A stretch of DNA of 64,000 nucleotides from Fen-1301 sp963786395 (GCA_963786395.1 CAWAZD010000002.1:1-64000); one strand, 5' to 3'. Counted from the first letter of the stretch, positions 18,032 through 26,321 are shown. Notes: generated by a model not told the origin, from the letters alone. Made by a program: numbers and translations.

Positions 18032-19177
18032 ATGAGAACAATTTTTCATCTCGATCTTGACGCATTTTTTGTTTCAGTTGAGCGGATCCTTGACCCCTCA
18101 CTGAAAGGAAAGCCAGTAATTGTCGGCGGCGATCCGCATGGCAGGGGAGTGGTTGCAGCATGTTCTTATGAGGCTCGCAAATTCGGACTTCATTCCGCTA
18201 TGCCTATTGGACGCGCCTTCAGTCTTTGCCCGAATGGAATCTACCTTCATGGCAACTTCAAAGAATACAGCCGTTATTCAAAACTAGTAAAGGTAATTTT
18301 ATCTGAATATGCCCCTATCATCCAGCAGGCATCGGTTGATGAATACTACATGGATTTCACGGGCACCGAACATATTTATGGTCCTTATTTTGAGTTCGCA
18401 AAAAGACTCCAGAAGATAGTACTTGACGAAACACAGCTTCCATGTTCAATCGGAATTGGAAAAAACAAAACTCTTGCAAAGATCGGCTCGGACTGCATGA
18501 AACCTTTTGGAGTAACATATATACGTCCCGGGTTCGAAAAGGAATTCCTTGCTCCAATGCCGGTAGAAACAATTCCCGGTATCGGTAAAAAAACAACCAT
18601 TGAACTCAACCAGAGGGGGTTTTATAAGATAGGCGAAATAGCTGAAGCTCCGCTTGAATATTTCACAAAGGCTTTTGGGAAAGCCGGAATGGATATCTGG
18701 TACAAAGCGAACGGCGAAGGATCAGAATATCTTTCTATAGAGCATGATCCGAAAAGTATTTCTAAGGAAAATACTTTTATGGAGGATACAATTGATATGG
18801 AAATTCTTAAAGATACAATTTTCGATATGACGGGACGTGTCTGTCAGAACCTGCGGGATAATAAAATGAAAGCAATGACCGTTAATTTAAAACTTCGGTA
18901 TACCGATTTCAGTACTTTAACAAGATCAAAATCTCTTCCTCCGACAGATGATGATAAGGTTGTATTTGAAACAGTCTGGGATCTTTTTATTAAAGCATAC
19001 ACCAGAAGAGTTGCTGTAAGATTAATCGGGGTAGGATTAAGTAAATTTGTAAAACTTCCCGATCAGCAGGCTCTCTTTGATGATGACGAGGTTAAAAGGA
19101 AAAAGATTCTGGAAGCAGTGAATTTAATAAGGGATAAACACGGATACGATCTTATAAAACTTGGGCTTATCCGCTGA
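18032..19177 (+). CDS. dinB: DNA polymerase IV
   Basis: A Y-family polymerase that copies past damaged bases at the cost of fidelity. The catalytic acidic residues are in IFHLDLDAFFVSVE (start of the palm) and QASVDEYYMDFTGT (about 100-113). CSIGIGKNKTLAKIGSD and PGIGKKTTIELNQRG (helix-hairpin-helix, thumb) follow, and a little-finger domain fills about 230-345. The C-terminal end QQALFDDDEVKRKK is close to, though not a clean match for, a beta-clamp-binding motif. It overlaps the 3' end of the convergent esterase-like gene by 11 bases. Confidence 0.94.
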   Translation: MRTIFHLDLDAFFVSVERILDPSLKGKPVIVGGDPHGRGVVAACSYEARKFGLHSAMPIGRAFSLCPNGIYLHGNFKEYSRYSKLVKVILSEYAPIIQQASVDEYYMDFTGTEHIYGPYFEFAKRLQKIVLDETQLPCSIGIGKNKTLAKIGSDCMKPFGVTYIRPGFEKEFLAPMPVETIPGIGKKTTIELNQRGFYKIGEIAEAPLEYFTKAFGKAGMDIWYKANGEGSEYLSIEHDPKSISKENTFMEDTIDMEILKDTIFDMTGRVCQNLRDNKMKAMTVNLKLRYTDFSTLTRSKSLPPTDDDKVVFETVWDLFIKAYTRRVAVRLIGVGLSKFVKLPDQQALFDDDEVKRKKILEAVNLIRDKHGYDLIKLGLIR

Positions 19178-19889
19178 TCCGGGAAAGATATTGAGGAAAC
19201 ATTTCTTTCCACCACTGCCAGTCGTGCCCCGAATCTTTTCTGATATCAAGCCAATGGCTAATACTTTTCTGGTTTAATATATTAGATAGAGAAATGTTTT
19301 CATTCAGACAATTATCTTTGTTGCCTGTTCCCAGAATAATGTCCATTTCCCTAATACGGTCGATGTACCATGGGTCATTCAGGTTTGGCAAATAATCGGG
19401 TGGATTGTTGAAGTAACAGTTATCATCATAAAAGCCGAATATGAACTGTTTAATATTGAATGCACCACCCATGCAGAAAACATGGCTTATGAGATCAGGA
19501 TGACGGAATGCAAGATTAGCCGCATGGTAGGCTCCTAAATCGCAGCCTGCAGCTGCTGATCTTTCCAATCCTGTATCATGTTTTATGTATCCAACTACAT
19601 CATGAAGAATGGAGTTTTCGTAAGCTATATGTTTTAACACCCGTTCAGAAGGGGGGATAGAATAATTATACCAGCTTTCAGCATCTGCGCTGTCAGGGCA
19701 GTAAATTTTTATTTTACCCTGATCAATTAATCCTGCGGCAGAATCTATTAAACCGGAATCTTTGCATTGATGGAAATTCCCCTTCGCAGCAGGAAAAAGA
19801 ATTACCGGGTAACCGGAGTGACCAAAGACGAGCATTTCAAATTCCCGGTAGAGATTATCGGAATACCATTTGAAATATTCTTCTTTCAC
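19167..19889 (-). CDS. Esterase-fold (PF00756-like) protein with Asp in place of the nucleophile Ser
   Basis: An alpha/beta-hydrolase of the esterase D/antigen 85 type, 240 residues, no signal peptide. YPVILFPAAKGNFHQC gives the strand and oxyanion region. The nucleophile elbow followed by YHAANLAFRHPD is clear, but reads GCDLG (115-119) where the family has GxSxG, so the nucleophile position is Asp117. A late DSGHDWQWWKEMFPQYL supplies the usual His. Asp can serve as nucleophile in dehalogenases and epoxide hydrolases, so the protein may have another chemistry, or none. It is convergent with dinB, overlapping by 11 bases. Confidence 0.8.
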   Translation of the reverse strand: MKEEYFKWYSDNLYREFEMLVFGHSGYPVILFPAAKGNFHQCKDSGLIDSAAGLIDQGKIKIYCPDSADAESWYNYSIPPSERVLKHIAYENSILHDVVGYIKHDTGLERSAAAGCDLGAYHAANLAFRHPDLISHVFCMGGAFNIKQFIFGFYDDNCYFNNPPDYLPNLNDPWYIDRIREMDIILGTGNKDNCLNENISLSNILNQKSISHWLDIRKDSGHDWQWWKEMFPQYLSRISG

Positions 19890-20128
19890 GGAAAATCCTT
19901 TGAAATTATTCGACTACAGTCTTTGCCGTAAATATAAGTAAAAGTCTACTTTTTGCAACAAGAATTATGATTCAAATTACAACAGGTAAATTATTTTTTC
20001 CTTATAATTAATTCAGAGATTGATCCGGTGTTTATTTAGTTATGGACATCAAATGGACAGTCTTAATCAGATAATTTTAATTGCTCGAAGGATTAGGTTT
20101 CGAGAGCGCAAAAATTAGAAATATCTGG

Positions 20129-20162
20129 CGGCAGAATGTTAAAGTTCTGCCGTTCTTATTTT
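20129..20162 (+). terminator. Rho-independent terminator
   Basis: CGGCAGAA and TTCTGCCG form a perfect 8-base stem with an 8-base loop, followed by TTCTTATTTT. No annotated plus-strand gene ends here, so it may close a small RNA or short ORF transcript starting after 19900. Confidence 0.6.
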
Positions 20163-20224
20163 AAACATGCCATTATTTTTAATGCCATAAATGGCATTAT
20201 TATTTTGAGTTTTATTTCATTTTT

Positions 20225-20356
20225 CCCAGTCCTAAAGGACTGGGCTATTTAGGCGATAGGAGTTATTTAATGTTTTCTAGATTTTAGCCCAGGCATTTAT
20301 GCCTGGGAAGAAGTGAAATGTAAACTTCATTATTTATTTGAGGGGATTCATCCCCT
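20225..20356. repeat. Cluster of three short palindromes
   Basis: Three perfect inverted repeats follow one another at 20225-20244, 20288-20307 and 20341-20356, with loops of 4, 6 and 2 bases. The last is the reverse complement of the palindrome at 7639-7654. Their form recalls REP/BIME-like dispersed elements. Confidence 0.6.
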
Positions 20357-20390
20357 TATAATTCCTATGTTCGCTGGGCGAGACAGGAAA

Positions 20391-20420
20391 GACTACGGTT
20401 TGAGCCGTAGCCTTTTTTTT
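20391..20420 (+). terminator. Hairpin with T-run, probable terminator
   Basis: CTACGG and CCGTAG enclose a 6-base loop and are followed by eight T on the plus strand. On the minus strand it follows the desaturase gene, preceded by the A-run and followed by a pyrimidine-rich stretch, so it may also help end that transcript. Confidence 0.55.
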
Positions 20421-20453
20421 CTCTGTCAGAAACCAAGCGCCACCAGAATAAAT

Positions 20454-21443
20454 TTAACTAAACTCTCGCCCATAAATAAAATTAAACGAGAAAGTTTTAC
20501 TTTCTGTTCTCTTCTCAATATACTCGGCAATTTTTTGCAGACGTTCTGGTATAGCCATTATTTTTTCCTGTGCTTTGGCAGCCAGATCATTAAGTCCCGT
20601 GATCAAATCTATTTCCCAGAATTTAATTGCATCTTCAACAATAGATTTATATTCCCAGGGACCATAAATCCCGGAGCGTCTTACCACATCTGCCATTTCT
20701 CTGAAGTTGGGCATTGCAATTCCGGGCATATCAATAGCAGGCATAACAGCAGCCGCTGATATAAGAGCCCTTTCCGGATCCATAGTTAATATTTCCTTAA
20801 AAACATTTCTATAGAAAGAGTAATGTTTAGCTTCATCCGCTGCAATGCTGCTTAAAATGCCATTCAATAAAGGTTCCTCATTACCAGCCGTCTTTCCTGT
20901 ATTCTTATGCGAGATTTGCGTGGCGCGTTCCTGTAGAGTTGTGTAAACCAATAATTTATATGGATCCATTCCCCAGTCAGGATTAAAACCTGCTTCCACA
21001 TAATTAAACTGCATCATTTCTATTTCTTTGAAATTGAAAATCCTGCTATCCCTGACATAATCTCTGATTACATTACCATGGCGGTCTTCCTCTGCAGTCC
21101 ACATGTTTGTCCACTTTGCCCAAAATGTATTATCCCCCAGATGTTTAGTAAGCAAAGTGTGAAAATGCGGTAGTCCTTCTTCTGTAAGAAGATTAACAGC
21201 GAGGGCTGTTCTTACGGCATCTTTAATTCCTTTTGCACGTTCTTTAAGTTTAGAGGAAACAGATTTCCTGTCTTCATCCATTTTCTCATCAGATGGAAGG
21301 AAATCACTCGAAAACCACAGCCTCCTTTTAGATAAATGAAAGTCTATCCATTCTTTTACATTCTTTTCCAGACACTTAATAACCTCGGTCTTTGACAACA
21401 AATCATTTTTTGCGCTCACCGGATGGGCGATCATAACTTCCAT
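20454..21443 (-). CDS. Acyl-[acyl-carrier-protein] desaturase (ferritin-like, plant type)
   Basis: A soluble di-iron enzyme that puts a double bond into ACP-bound fatty acids using O2. All iron ligands of the plant delta-9 family are present: Glu in LLTEEGLP (about 88), Glu119 and His122 in TAEEDRHGN, Glu172 in LQERATQISH, and Glu204 and His207 in AADEAKHYSF. WAKWTNMWTAEEDRHG is the classic signature. The length is 329 residues. It stands alone on the minus strand, so regulation is independent. It implies oxygen-dependent unsaturation of membrane lipids. Confident on family; double-bond position unknown. Confidence 0.92.
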   Translation of the reverse strand: MEVMIAHPVSAKNDLLSKTEVIKCLEKNVKEWIDFHLSKRRLWFSSDFLPSDEKMDEDRKSVSSKLKERAKGIKDAVRTALAVNLLTEEGLPHFHTLLTKHLGDNTFWAKWTNMWTAEEDRHGNVIRDYVRDSRIFNFKEIEMMQFNYVEAGFNPDWGMDPYKLLVYTTLQERATQISHKNTGKTAGNEEPLLNGILSSIAADEAKHYSFYRNVFKEILTMDPERALISAAAVMPAIDMPGIAMPNFREMADVVRRSGIYGPWEYKSIVEDAIKFWEIDLITGLNDLAAKAQEKIMAIPERLQKIAEYIEKRTESKTFSFNFIYGREFS

Positions 21444-21569
21444 AATTCATACCTTTTCGAAATTTATTTATTTTTCCTAAACTTTATATCTGTCTTAATG
21501 TATGCTTTCCAGTATTCAATTAATGTGCAAAAAAGAAAACATTATGTAAAATAATTGTAATCTTTTTTT

Positions 21570-21578
21570 TAACTTTGC
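21570..21578 (+). promoter_or_regulatory. Probable -7 promoter box of Bacteroidota type
   Basis: TAACTTTGC lies 23 bases before ATG 21602. The -33 position has no good TTTG, so only the -7 half is convincing. Confidence 0.45.
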
Positions 21579-21601
21579 ACATACTTACAAACGGATATTA
21601 T

Positions 21602-22972
21602 ATGAAAAGAATTTTATTCTTCACGCTTTTTATCCTCACATCATTTTCAACTTTTCCCCAGGCAGGAGAATTTGACCAGTTTACCCAATATCCTCTTGAT
21701 GGTAAAGGTAATTTATCCGGCGGTCTTGGTCTTAATTGGATAGATGGCGAACTTTTTTACACTTTGAATTTCCGACCGGATGTGTCTATCGGCAACTATG
21801 GAGTTGGGCTTGATCTTCAACTGGACATAAATAAACATGGTAATCTACGAACAGAAGATTTCAGGACTTTCGGAGATTATGTCCGCATTATCCGGTATGC
21901 CAGGTACGGTATGAAAAATGATCCCTTGTATGTAAAACTCGGCGCGCTTGATTATTATACGCTTGGCGATGGAAGCATAATGTATAATTATAATAACAGC
22001 CCAAGTTTCGATGCCAGAAGAACAGGGTTGGTTTTTGATATCGACTTTGGACACTTTGGATTTGAATCAATCTACAGCACTTTTGGTGAAGCCGGAGTAT
22101 TTGGATTAAGAGGACATGTGAGACCGCTTAAATACACAAGTTTTGGTTCTATTCCGATAATCGGTAATCTTGAAGTAGGCGGCACATTTGCAGGCGATTT
22201 TAATGAAAATGCTGCTGTTATAAATGGTTCATATAATAAAGCTTCAAATACATTTAATAAAACATCCGGCTATGGCTCGCTTCAGATAGTTGGACTCGAT
22301 TTCGGATTTCCTTTGTTATCAAACAACTTTATTGCTCTTAAACTTTACACTGATTTCGCCAAGATTATTAATTTCGGCAGCGGTGTTGCCACCGGTATTA
22401 AGGCTGACTTTAATGGAATCGGGATAATTACCGCATCCGCCAAACTTGAAAGAAGATTTAACAACAGCCAGTATATACCCGCTTATTTTAATTCATTTTA
22501 TGAAATAGAAAGATTCCGGGTCGATACTTCATCCGGCGGAGCAGGTGGATTTACAAGTAAAGCAAGAGCTCTTGCCTCAATTACTAATGCCGACAACGGA
22601 TATTTCGGTGAACTATTTGTTAATGTCATGGGACTACTGGGAGTAACCGGAAGTTATCAGCGCCTTGATAAAACTCCAAACAGCGGAGTTCTTCATCTGG
22701 TAACTGAAGTTGCTCCAAATACGTTCCCGATTGTTGTCCGCGGCGGGTATGACAAAATAAATATTGGAAGTGAAACTGAATTCTTCAAACTTGATGACCG
22801 CTCATATCTTTATTTTGAATTGGGTTACAAACCATACCCGTATCTTTTGGTTTCCATGGTTTATCAGTGGACATTTTCACCGGTAAGAGATGTTAATAAT
22901 AATATCGTCAGCTATGAACCACAGAAAAGAATTGAACCAAGAGTAACTTTTACTTACCCGTTTAATATGTAA
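21602..22972 (+). CDS. Exported protein, probable outer-membrane beta-barrel
   Basis: The protein starts with a signal peptide (MKRILFFTLFILTSFSTFPQ). About 435 residues of alternating hydrophobic and polar strands follow, with many aromatic residues next to Gly and Asn turns. The C-terminus ends in a strand closing on Phe-Asn-Met. That pattern suggests an outer-membrane barrel. No known family was recognised. ATG 21602 is chosen over an upstream in-frame TTG at 21575 because that TTG is part of the promoter box. It is single, and followed by a repeat-rich non-coding region. Confidence 0.7.
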   Translation: MKRILFFTLFILTSFSTFPQAGEFDQFTQYPLDGKGNLSGGLGLNWIDGELFYTLNFRPDVSIGNYGVGLDLQLDINKHGNLRTEDFRTFGDYVRIIRYARYGMKNDPLYVKLGALDYYTLGDGSIMYNYNNSPSFDARRTGLVFDIDFGHFGFESIYSTFGEAGVFGLRGHVRPLKYTSFGSIPIIGNLEVGGTFAGDFNENAAVINGSYNKASNTFNKTSGYGSLQIVGLDFGFPLLSNNFIALKLYTDFAKIINFGSGVATGIKADFNGIGIITASAKLERRFNNSQYIPAYFNSFYEIERFRVDTSSGGAGGFTSKARALASITNADNGYFGELFVNVMGLLGVTGSYQRLDKTPNSGVLHLVTEVAPNTFPIVVRGGYDKINIGSETEFFKLDDRSYLYFELGYKPYPYLLVSMVYQWTFSPVRDVNNNIVSYEPQKRIEPRVTFTYPFNM

Positions 22973-22975
22973 GTT

Positions 22976-23103
22976 AAAAATTTCCGGGCTGTCGGGGGCT
23001 ATACCCTCCAGTATGAATTAGAAATATTCCGGCTGTCGGGGTCTATACCTGCCAGTAGTAATAAGAAATATTCCGGGCTGTCGGGGACCATTCCCCGACA
23101 GCA
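22976..23103. repeat. Three ~44-base tandem units ending in a palindrome
   Basis: Each unit has the form AAAT(A)TTCCGG(G)CTGTCGGGG followed by about 20 less conserved bases. Unit starts are near 22976, 23022 and 23066. The third unit contains GCTGTCGGGG-ACCATT-CCCCGACAGC (23077-23102), a perfect 10-base stem. It shares TGTCGGGGACCAT with the right terminal repeat of the IS1182 element at 7580-7610. Confidence 0.7.
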
Positions 23104-23453
23104 TTTAAAGTTCTGAAAAATCATGGGATTACGAGGAAGAAATAATTTATTAAACTGCACATGTTTTTTTATTACCACTACAGTAATAAACTTCACTAAT
23201 GTTTTCTTGGATAATCATGCCTGCCGCCGACAGCCCCGAATATCCGGGTAGAAATAAATGGTTTATGAATCTAAGGGTAGTTTACAGCATCAAATTCGGG
23301 CGATCTTTCTAAAGAGGATATAAATGTCCACCTCATCATTACTTTTGCCGCCACGGCGATTTCCACAGCATAAAGTACCCCATCCATTTTAATAGTCAGA
23401 GATTAACTTGTCATCCCTGCGAAATTAGATGTCTGTCCGATTGTATATCTGTC

Positions 23454-23473
23454 ATCCCCGCGAAAGCGGGGAT
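23454..23473. repeat. GAAA-loop hairpin repeat
   Basis: ATCCCCGC-GAAA-GCGGGGAT is a perfect 8-base stem on a tetraloop. A worn copy (TCATCCCTGCGAAATTAGAT) lies about 40 bases upstream, and a related hairpin lies at 7621-7635. It is a dispersed repeat of a kind common in many bacteria. Confidence 0.65.
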
Positions 23474-23647
23474 CCCATGGATACTTTTAAATCAGAATTC
23501 CAGTTAAAATAGATTTATATTATTTATTATTATATTATATATAATTAATATATATATATATATTTAAAGGGGGGGGCTGTTGTCAAATCAAAATTACTTA
23601 AGGGATGTCTCACTTTAGGATTCATAATTCTAAATCTCAAATTTTTG

Positions 23648-23687
23648 TCCACTAACGTTCACTAAACTCCACTAACGTCCACTAAAC
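23648..23687. repeat. Four tandem 10-base units
   Basis: TCCACTAACG, TTCACTAAAC, TCCACTAACG and TCCACTAAAC follow in register, forming two 20-base higher-order units. There are no spacers, so this is not a CRISPR. Confidence 0.75.
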
Positions 23688-23861
23688 ACCCATCTTCTCA
23701 GTAATATCTCATCAGTCTCGTTGTATGAATGGAGGAGGAAGGCTTCCTGGAATCCTAATTTTCTTAAATAATTTCAGCCCGGCAGTAGCCTGCCGGTAAC
23801 ACTGCGGTAGCATATCAGAATTCCAAAAATCATCCTGGTCGTTGATTGGTAAACGAAGCTT

Positions 23862-24506
23862 TTACACTACTGTAATAATAAAATCCCTAAGCTCCTGTAC
23901 TGAGTGGAAAAGGTAATCCGGATTCAGATCCATTACGCTTTCCTTCGCGTAACTATCCCATAAAACAGAAGCGACTTTTACCCCCGCATTGTGCGATGCT
24001 TTTACATCAGCCGGTGCATCACCTACCATCAGCACATCTTCTTTACGGAGATTAAATTTATCCTGAAAGAGCGTTATTCCTTCCGGGGAAGGTTTGTGCT
24101 CTCTGACTTCATCGCCGGTAATTATTAAATCAAAATAATCGTAGATCTTTAACAACTTTAATGTAATAATGGAAGCGTCCCTTCCTTTACCTGTATATAT
24201 AGATAGAAGTATTCCTTTTTTCTTCAGCAGATCGAGTATATCAATTATTCCGGGATAGAGGTCAGCCATAAAATGATTGGCTTCATAAAACTTGTAATAA
24301 TCACGACGGGCTTCTTCATAATTATCCGGAACCCATTGTTTTAATATTACATCTTCGGTTGGACCGAACATTTCTGTAATTTCCTGGTTGGTAAAACGCT
24401 TCCCCAGGTACTTTTCTGCTATGGAATTAAATGAAGCAAATATTAATTCATTTGTTGAAGTAAGAGTTCCGTCAATGTCGAAAATTATTCCTGTAAATTT
24501 ATCCAT
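23862..24506 (-). CDS. HAD-superfamily hydrolase (phosphoglycolate phosphatase-like)
   Basis: A cytoplasmic phosphatase of the haloacid dehalogenase fold, 214 residues. The nucleophile motif DIDGT is at 10-14. Motif II is in LSIYTGKGRDAS, the Lys in EVREHKPSPEGI, and the metal-binding pair in VLMVGDAPADVKASHNAG. The cap is of the helical C1 type placed after motif I, as in PGP and beta-phosphoglucomutase. The substrate is unknown. The start codon overlaps the stop of the next minus-strand gene upstream, so it is probably the last gene of a minus-strand operon. Confidence 0.88.
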   Translation of the reverse strand: MDKFTGIIFDIDGTLTSTNELIFASFNSIAEKYLGKRFTNQEITEMFGPTEDVILKQWVPDNYEEARRDYYKFYEANHFMADLYPGIIDILDLLKKKGILLSIYTGKGRDASIITLKLLKIYDYFDLIITGDEVREHKPSPEGITLFQDKFNLRKEDVLMVGDAPADVKASHNAGVKVASVLWDSYAKESVMDLNPDYLFHSVQELRDFIITVV

Positions 24507-25333
24507 TAGTCCTGTTTAAGTTTGAATATTACAATTTTGCCGTCGCAGTTAGCCGCGGCAATTAAATTATTATCTGCTGTTTGCAGTGTTGTTATCCTTG
24601 CGTTCCCAAGGAAAAGGAGCGGTTCGGGTTTATAATTTTTATCTATTAAATAAACTAACCCGCTGCCTGTACCGAAAAGTATTTGATTATTTATCTGCAG
24701 AATATCAGAGGGATCAGAATCATTCTGGAACCCGCATTTAATTTTTCTTTCCATCTTGCCTGTTGCCGCATCCGCGATAATGAAATAATCGCTAAGAGAT
24801 TTAATCAGAAGTTTCTGCTGGTTATTCGAAAGAATAATTGATTCATTCGAGTTATGTTCATTCCTGCGCCATTCGGATTTGCCGCGCAGTAGATCTATCG
24901 CACTCACATTTTTATCCGCGGAAGAAACATAAACATATTTACCATTTGTCAGCGGAGATGATAAACTGTAGGTGTTTTTAGCTGACCATTTCCAGTTAAG
25001 TACGCCGGAATTTATATCTATATTATATAGCATTCCGTCCCGGGCGGTATATAATATTTTTCCTTTAAGGGGAAGGGGTTTTGTTGTAATCATTTCATTT
25101 GTCAGATTATTCACCCAGATCTGCTCAAATGAATTAACTTCATAAAAATATACGCTGCCCGATGCAGAACCTGCAATAACTCCTTTTGTATCCGTGTCAT
25201 TGTAATGAATATCGGCAGTTACAAGCTGCGAAGTTACCGGTTCGCCGATACCGATAACCTGAACCACATCACCATTGTTTACATTCAGCGAAAACAAATC
25301 TCCTTCATATGTTCCAATTAATAGATAGATCAT
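24506..25333 (-). CDS. PQQ-like beta-propeller protein, likely the 3' half of a broken gene
   Basis: 275 residues of PQQ/BamB-type propeller repeats, for example VYFYEVNSFEQIWVNNLTN, LYNIDINSGVLNWKWSAKN and VSAIDLLRGKSEWRR, each ending with the W-x-W/xx pattern. There is no signal peptide and no good ribosome site at its apparent start. Removing a 4-base duplication (CTATCTAT on the minus strand, 25321-25328) makes the upstream reading frame run on from FTRVNDL directly into LIGTYEGDLFSLN. This is therefore most likely the second half of the gene at 25305-26321. Confidence 0.75.
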   Translation of the reverse strand: MIYLLIGTYEGDLFSLNVNNGDVVQVIGIGEPVTSQLVTADIHYNDTDTKGVIAGSASGSVYFYEVNSFEQIWVNNLTNEMITTKPLPLKGKILYTARDGMLYNIDINSGVLNWKWSAKNTYSLSSPLTNGKYVYVSSADKNVSAIDLLRGKSEWRRNEHNSNESIILSNNQQKLLIKSLSDYFIIADAATGKMERKIKCGFQNDSDPSDILQINNQILFGTGSGLVYLIDKNYKPEPLLFLGNARITTLQTADNNLIAAANCDGKIVIFKLKQD

Positions 25334-26321
25334 TTACCCGGGTAAATCCGCTAAGCACTGTTCTCTCAAGATGCTTTTTCCAGAGAGTATTACCCGTTAA
25401 ATCAAAACAGGAAACTTCTCCGTCGAAAGAAGCCGTAAATATTTTATCCTGCGTAATCAGCGCAGGCGCGTAGATTTCTTTTTGAAGATCTTTCTGCCAG
25501 ACGATCTCTGCGCCATAATTCATGAAATCAGTTGTATCAGTTTTAGCAATTCTGATTGGATTTGTATCATTCAACCCTCCCCAATTAACATCGTTCATAT
25601 TGTTTGCAACTTCATAGAAGGAAAGAGAATCAGGCGCTTTATCCACGATTGTAAAATTCCATCCCCCTTCATAATTGACTGATGGTCTTGTAAGAACCTG
25701 CGGAATGGGGAAATCCATTAATATTTTATTTTCTGATCCGGGGTAAAATATTGCCCTAATGTTTTTACCGCTTAAACGGTTTAATACTTCATACCAGTTG
25801 CCGATATTTCTTTCGTCAAGAGGGCATGAGGAATAAAAATATATTTGTTCATGCGGCTTTGTTGAAGTAACCGCTGTATCAAGCCAGAGCAGATCCTCAA
25901 CAGAAAAATGTCCTTTATTCCTCCAGGGGGAATAATCATTTATTCCGATATGTTTTGAAATGTGTGCAACTTCTAAAGCAAACTTATCATCCTCCCACAA
26001 TTCTTTTGCTTTGCTGCCGCCGCTCGCATTTTTCTTCATATCGATCTGACCGGATACAGGGTAGTAATCTACTTTTAATTTATCAAGAGTTTTTTTAACT
26101 CCCGTAAATTGGTCATCCTTTCCGTCCTGAGTTGCATTGCCTGTTATAATTACAAATTTAATTTCGTCTAATGAATTTATTTTATCAACAATACTGTTAA
26201 GCTGTTCCTCAGATCCGGGCGAACCGAATCTTAATTCCGACAGTATAGCATATTTATATCCCTGAGGGAAAACCATCCACGTTGAAATAATAATAAACAG
26301 AACCAGTAATTTCGATTTCAT
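25305..26321 (-). CDS. Degenerate calcineurin-like phosphoesterase domain plus start of a propeller, broken
   Basis: A signal peptide (about 1-20) is followed by a metallophosphoesterase fold (about 22-240) and the first propeller blade. The metal-site motifs are all altered. The usual D-x-H is SELRFG (28-33), the GD motif is GNATQDG (61-67), and the GNH(D/E) motif is GQID (91-94), so phosphatase activity is unlikely. A propeller then begins (IYAPALITQDKIFTASFDGE), and the frame ends early at INWNI because of the CTAT duplication. The intact form would be an exported ~600-residue protein, perhaps a binding or scaffold protein. Confidence 0.75.
   Translation of the reverse strand: MKSKLLVLFIIISTWMVFPQGYKYAILSELRFGSPGSEEQLNSIVDKINSLDEIKFVIITGNATQDGKDDQFTGVKKTLDKLKVDYYPVSGQIDMKKNASGGSKAKELWEDDKFALEVAHISKHIGINDYSPWRNKGHFSVEDLLWLDTAVTSTKPHEQIYFYSSCPLDERNIGNWYEVLNRLSGKNIRAIFYPGSENKILMDFPIPQVLTRPSVNYEGGWNFTIVDKAPDSLSFYEVANNMNDVNWGGLNDTNPIRIAKTDTTDFMNYGAEIVWQKDLQKEIYAPALITQDKIFTASFDGEVSCFDLTGNTLWKKHLERTVLSGFTRVNDLSINWNI

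Larger units (their letters stand above)
19890..20453. other. Gene-free region with terminators and palindromes
   Basis: No protein of useful length is seen. In order the region holds: a possible 21-residue ORF with ATG at about 20053; a strong terminator (20129-20162); an AATGCCA/TGGCATT hairpin near 20188; palindromes CCCAGTCC-TAAA-GGACTGGG (20225-20244), CCCAGGC-ATTTAT-GCCTGGG (20288-20307) and AGGGGATTCATCCCCT (20341-20356); and a second terminator (20391-20420). The palindromes look like dispersed genome repeats. Confidence 0.6.
22973..23861. other. Repeat-rich non-coding region
   Basis: Almost 900 bases without a credible gene. Contents in order: a threefold ~44-base repeat ending in a palindrome (22976-23103); a GAAA-loop hairpin (23454-23473) with a degenerate copy just before it (about 23410); an AT-only stretch of TA repeats running into a G-run (about 23515-23578); four 10-base tandem units (23648-23687); and a CCGGCA/TGCCGG hairpin (23779-23796). 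A 65-residue minus-strand frame at 22999-23196 runs through the repeats and is not believed. Confidence 0.6.

Noticed and set aside
20313..20759. 148-residue plus-strand frame
   Set aside because: It is antisense to the well-supported desaturase and starts inside the palindrome cluster.
22999..23196. 65-residue minus-strand frame
   Set aside because: It lies over the tandem repeats and palindrome and has no ribosome site or recognisable domain.
22976..23687. Possible CRISPR array
   Set aside because: The repeats are either contiguous or only three ~44-base units with related, not unique, intervening bases, and no cas gene is present.
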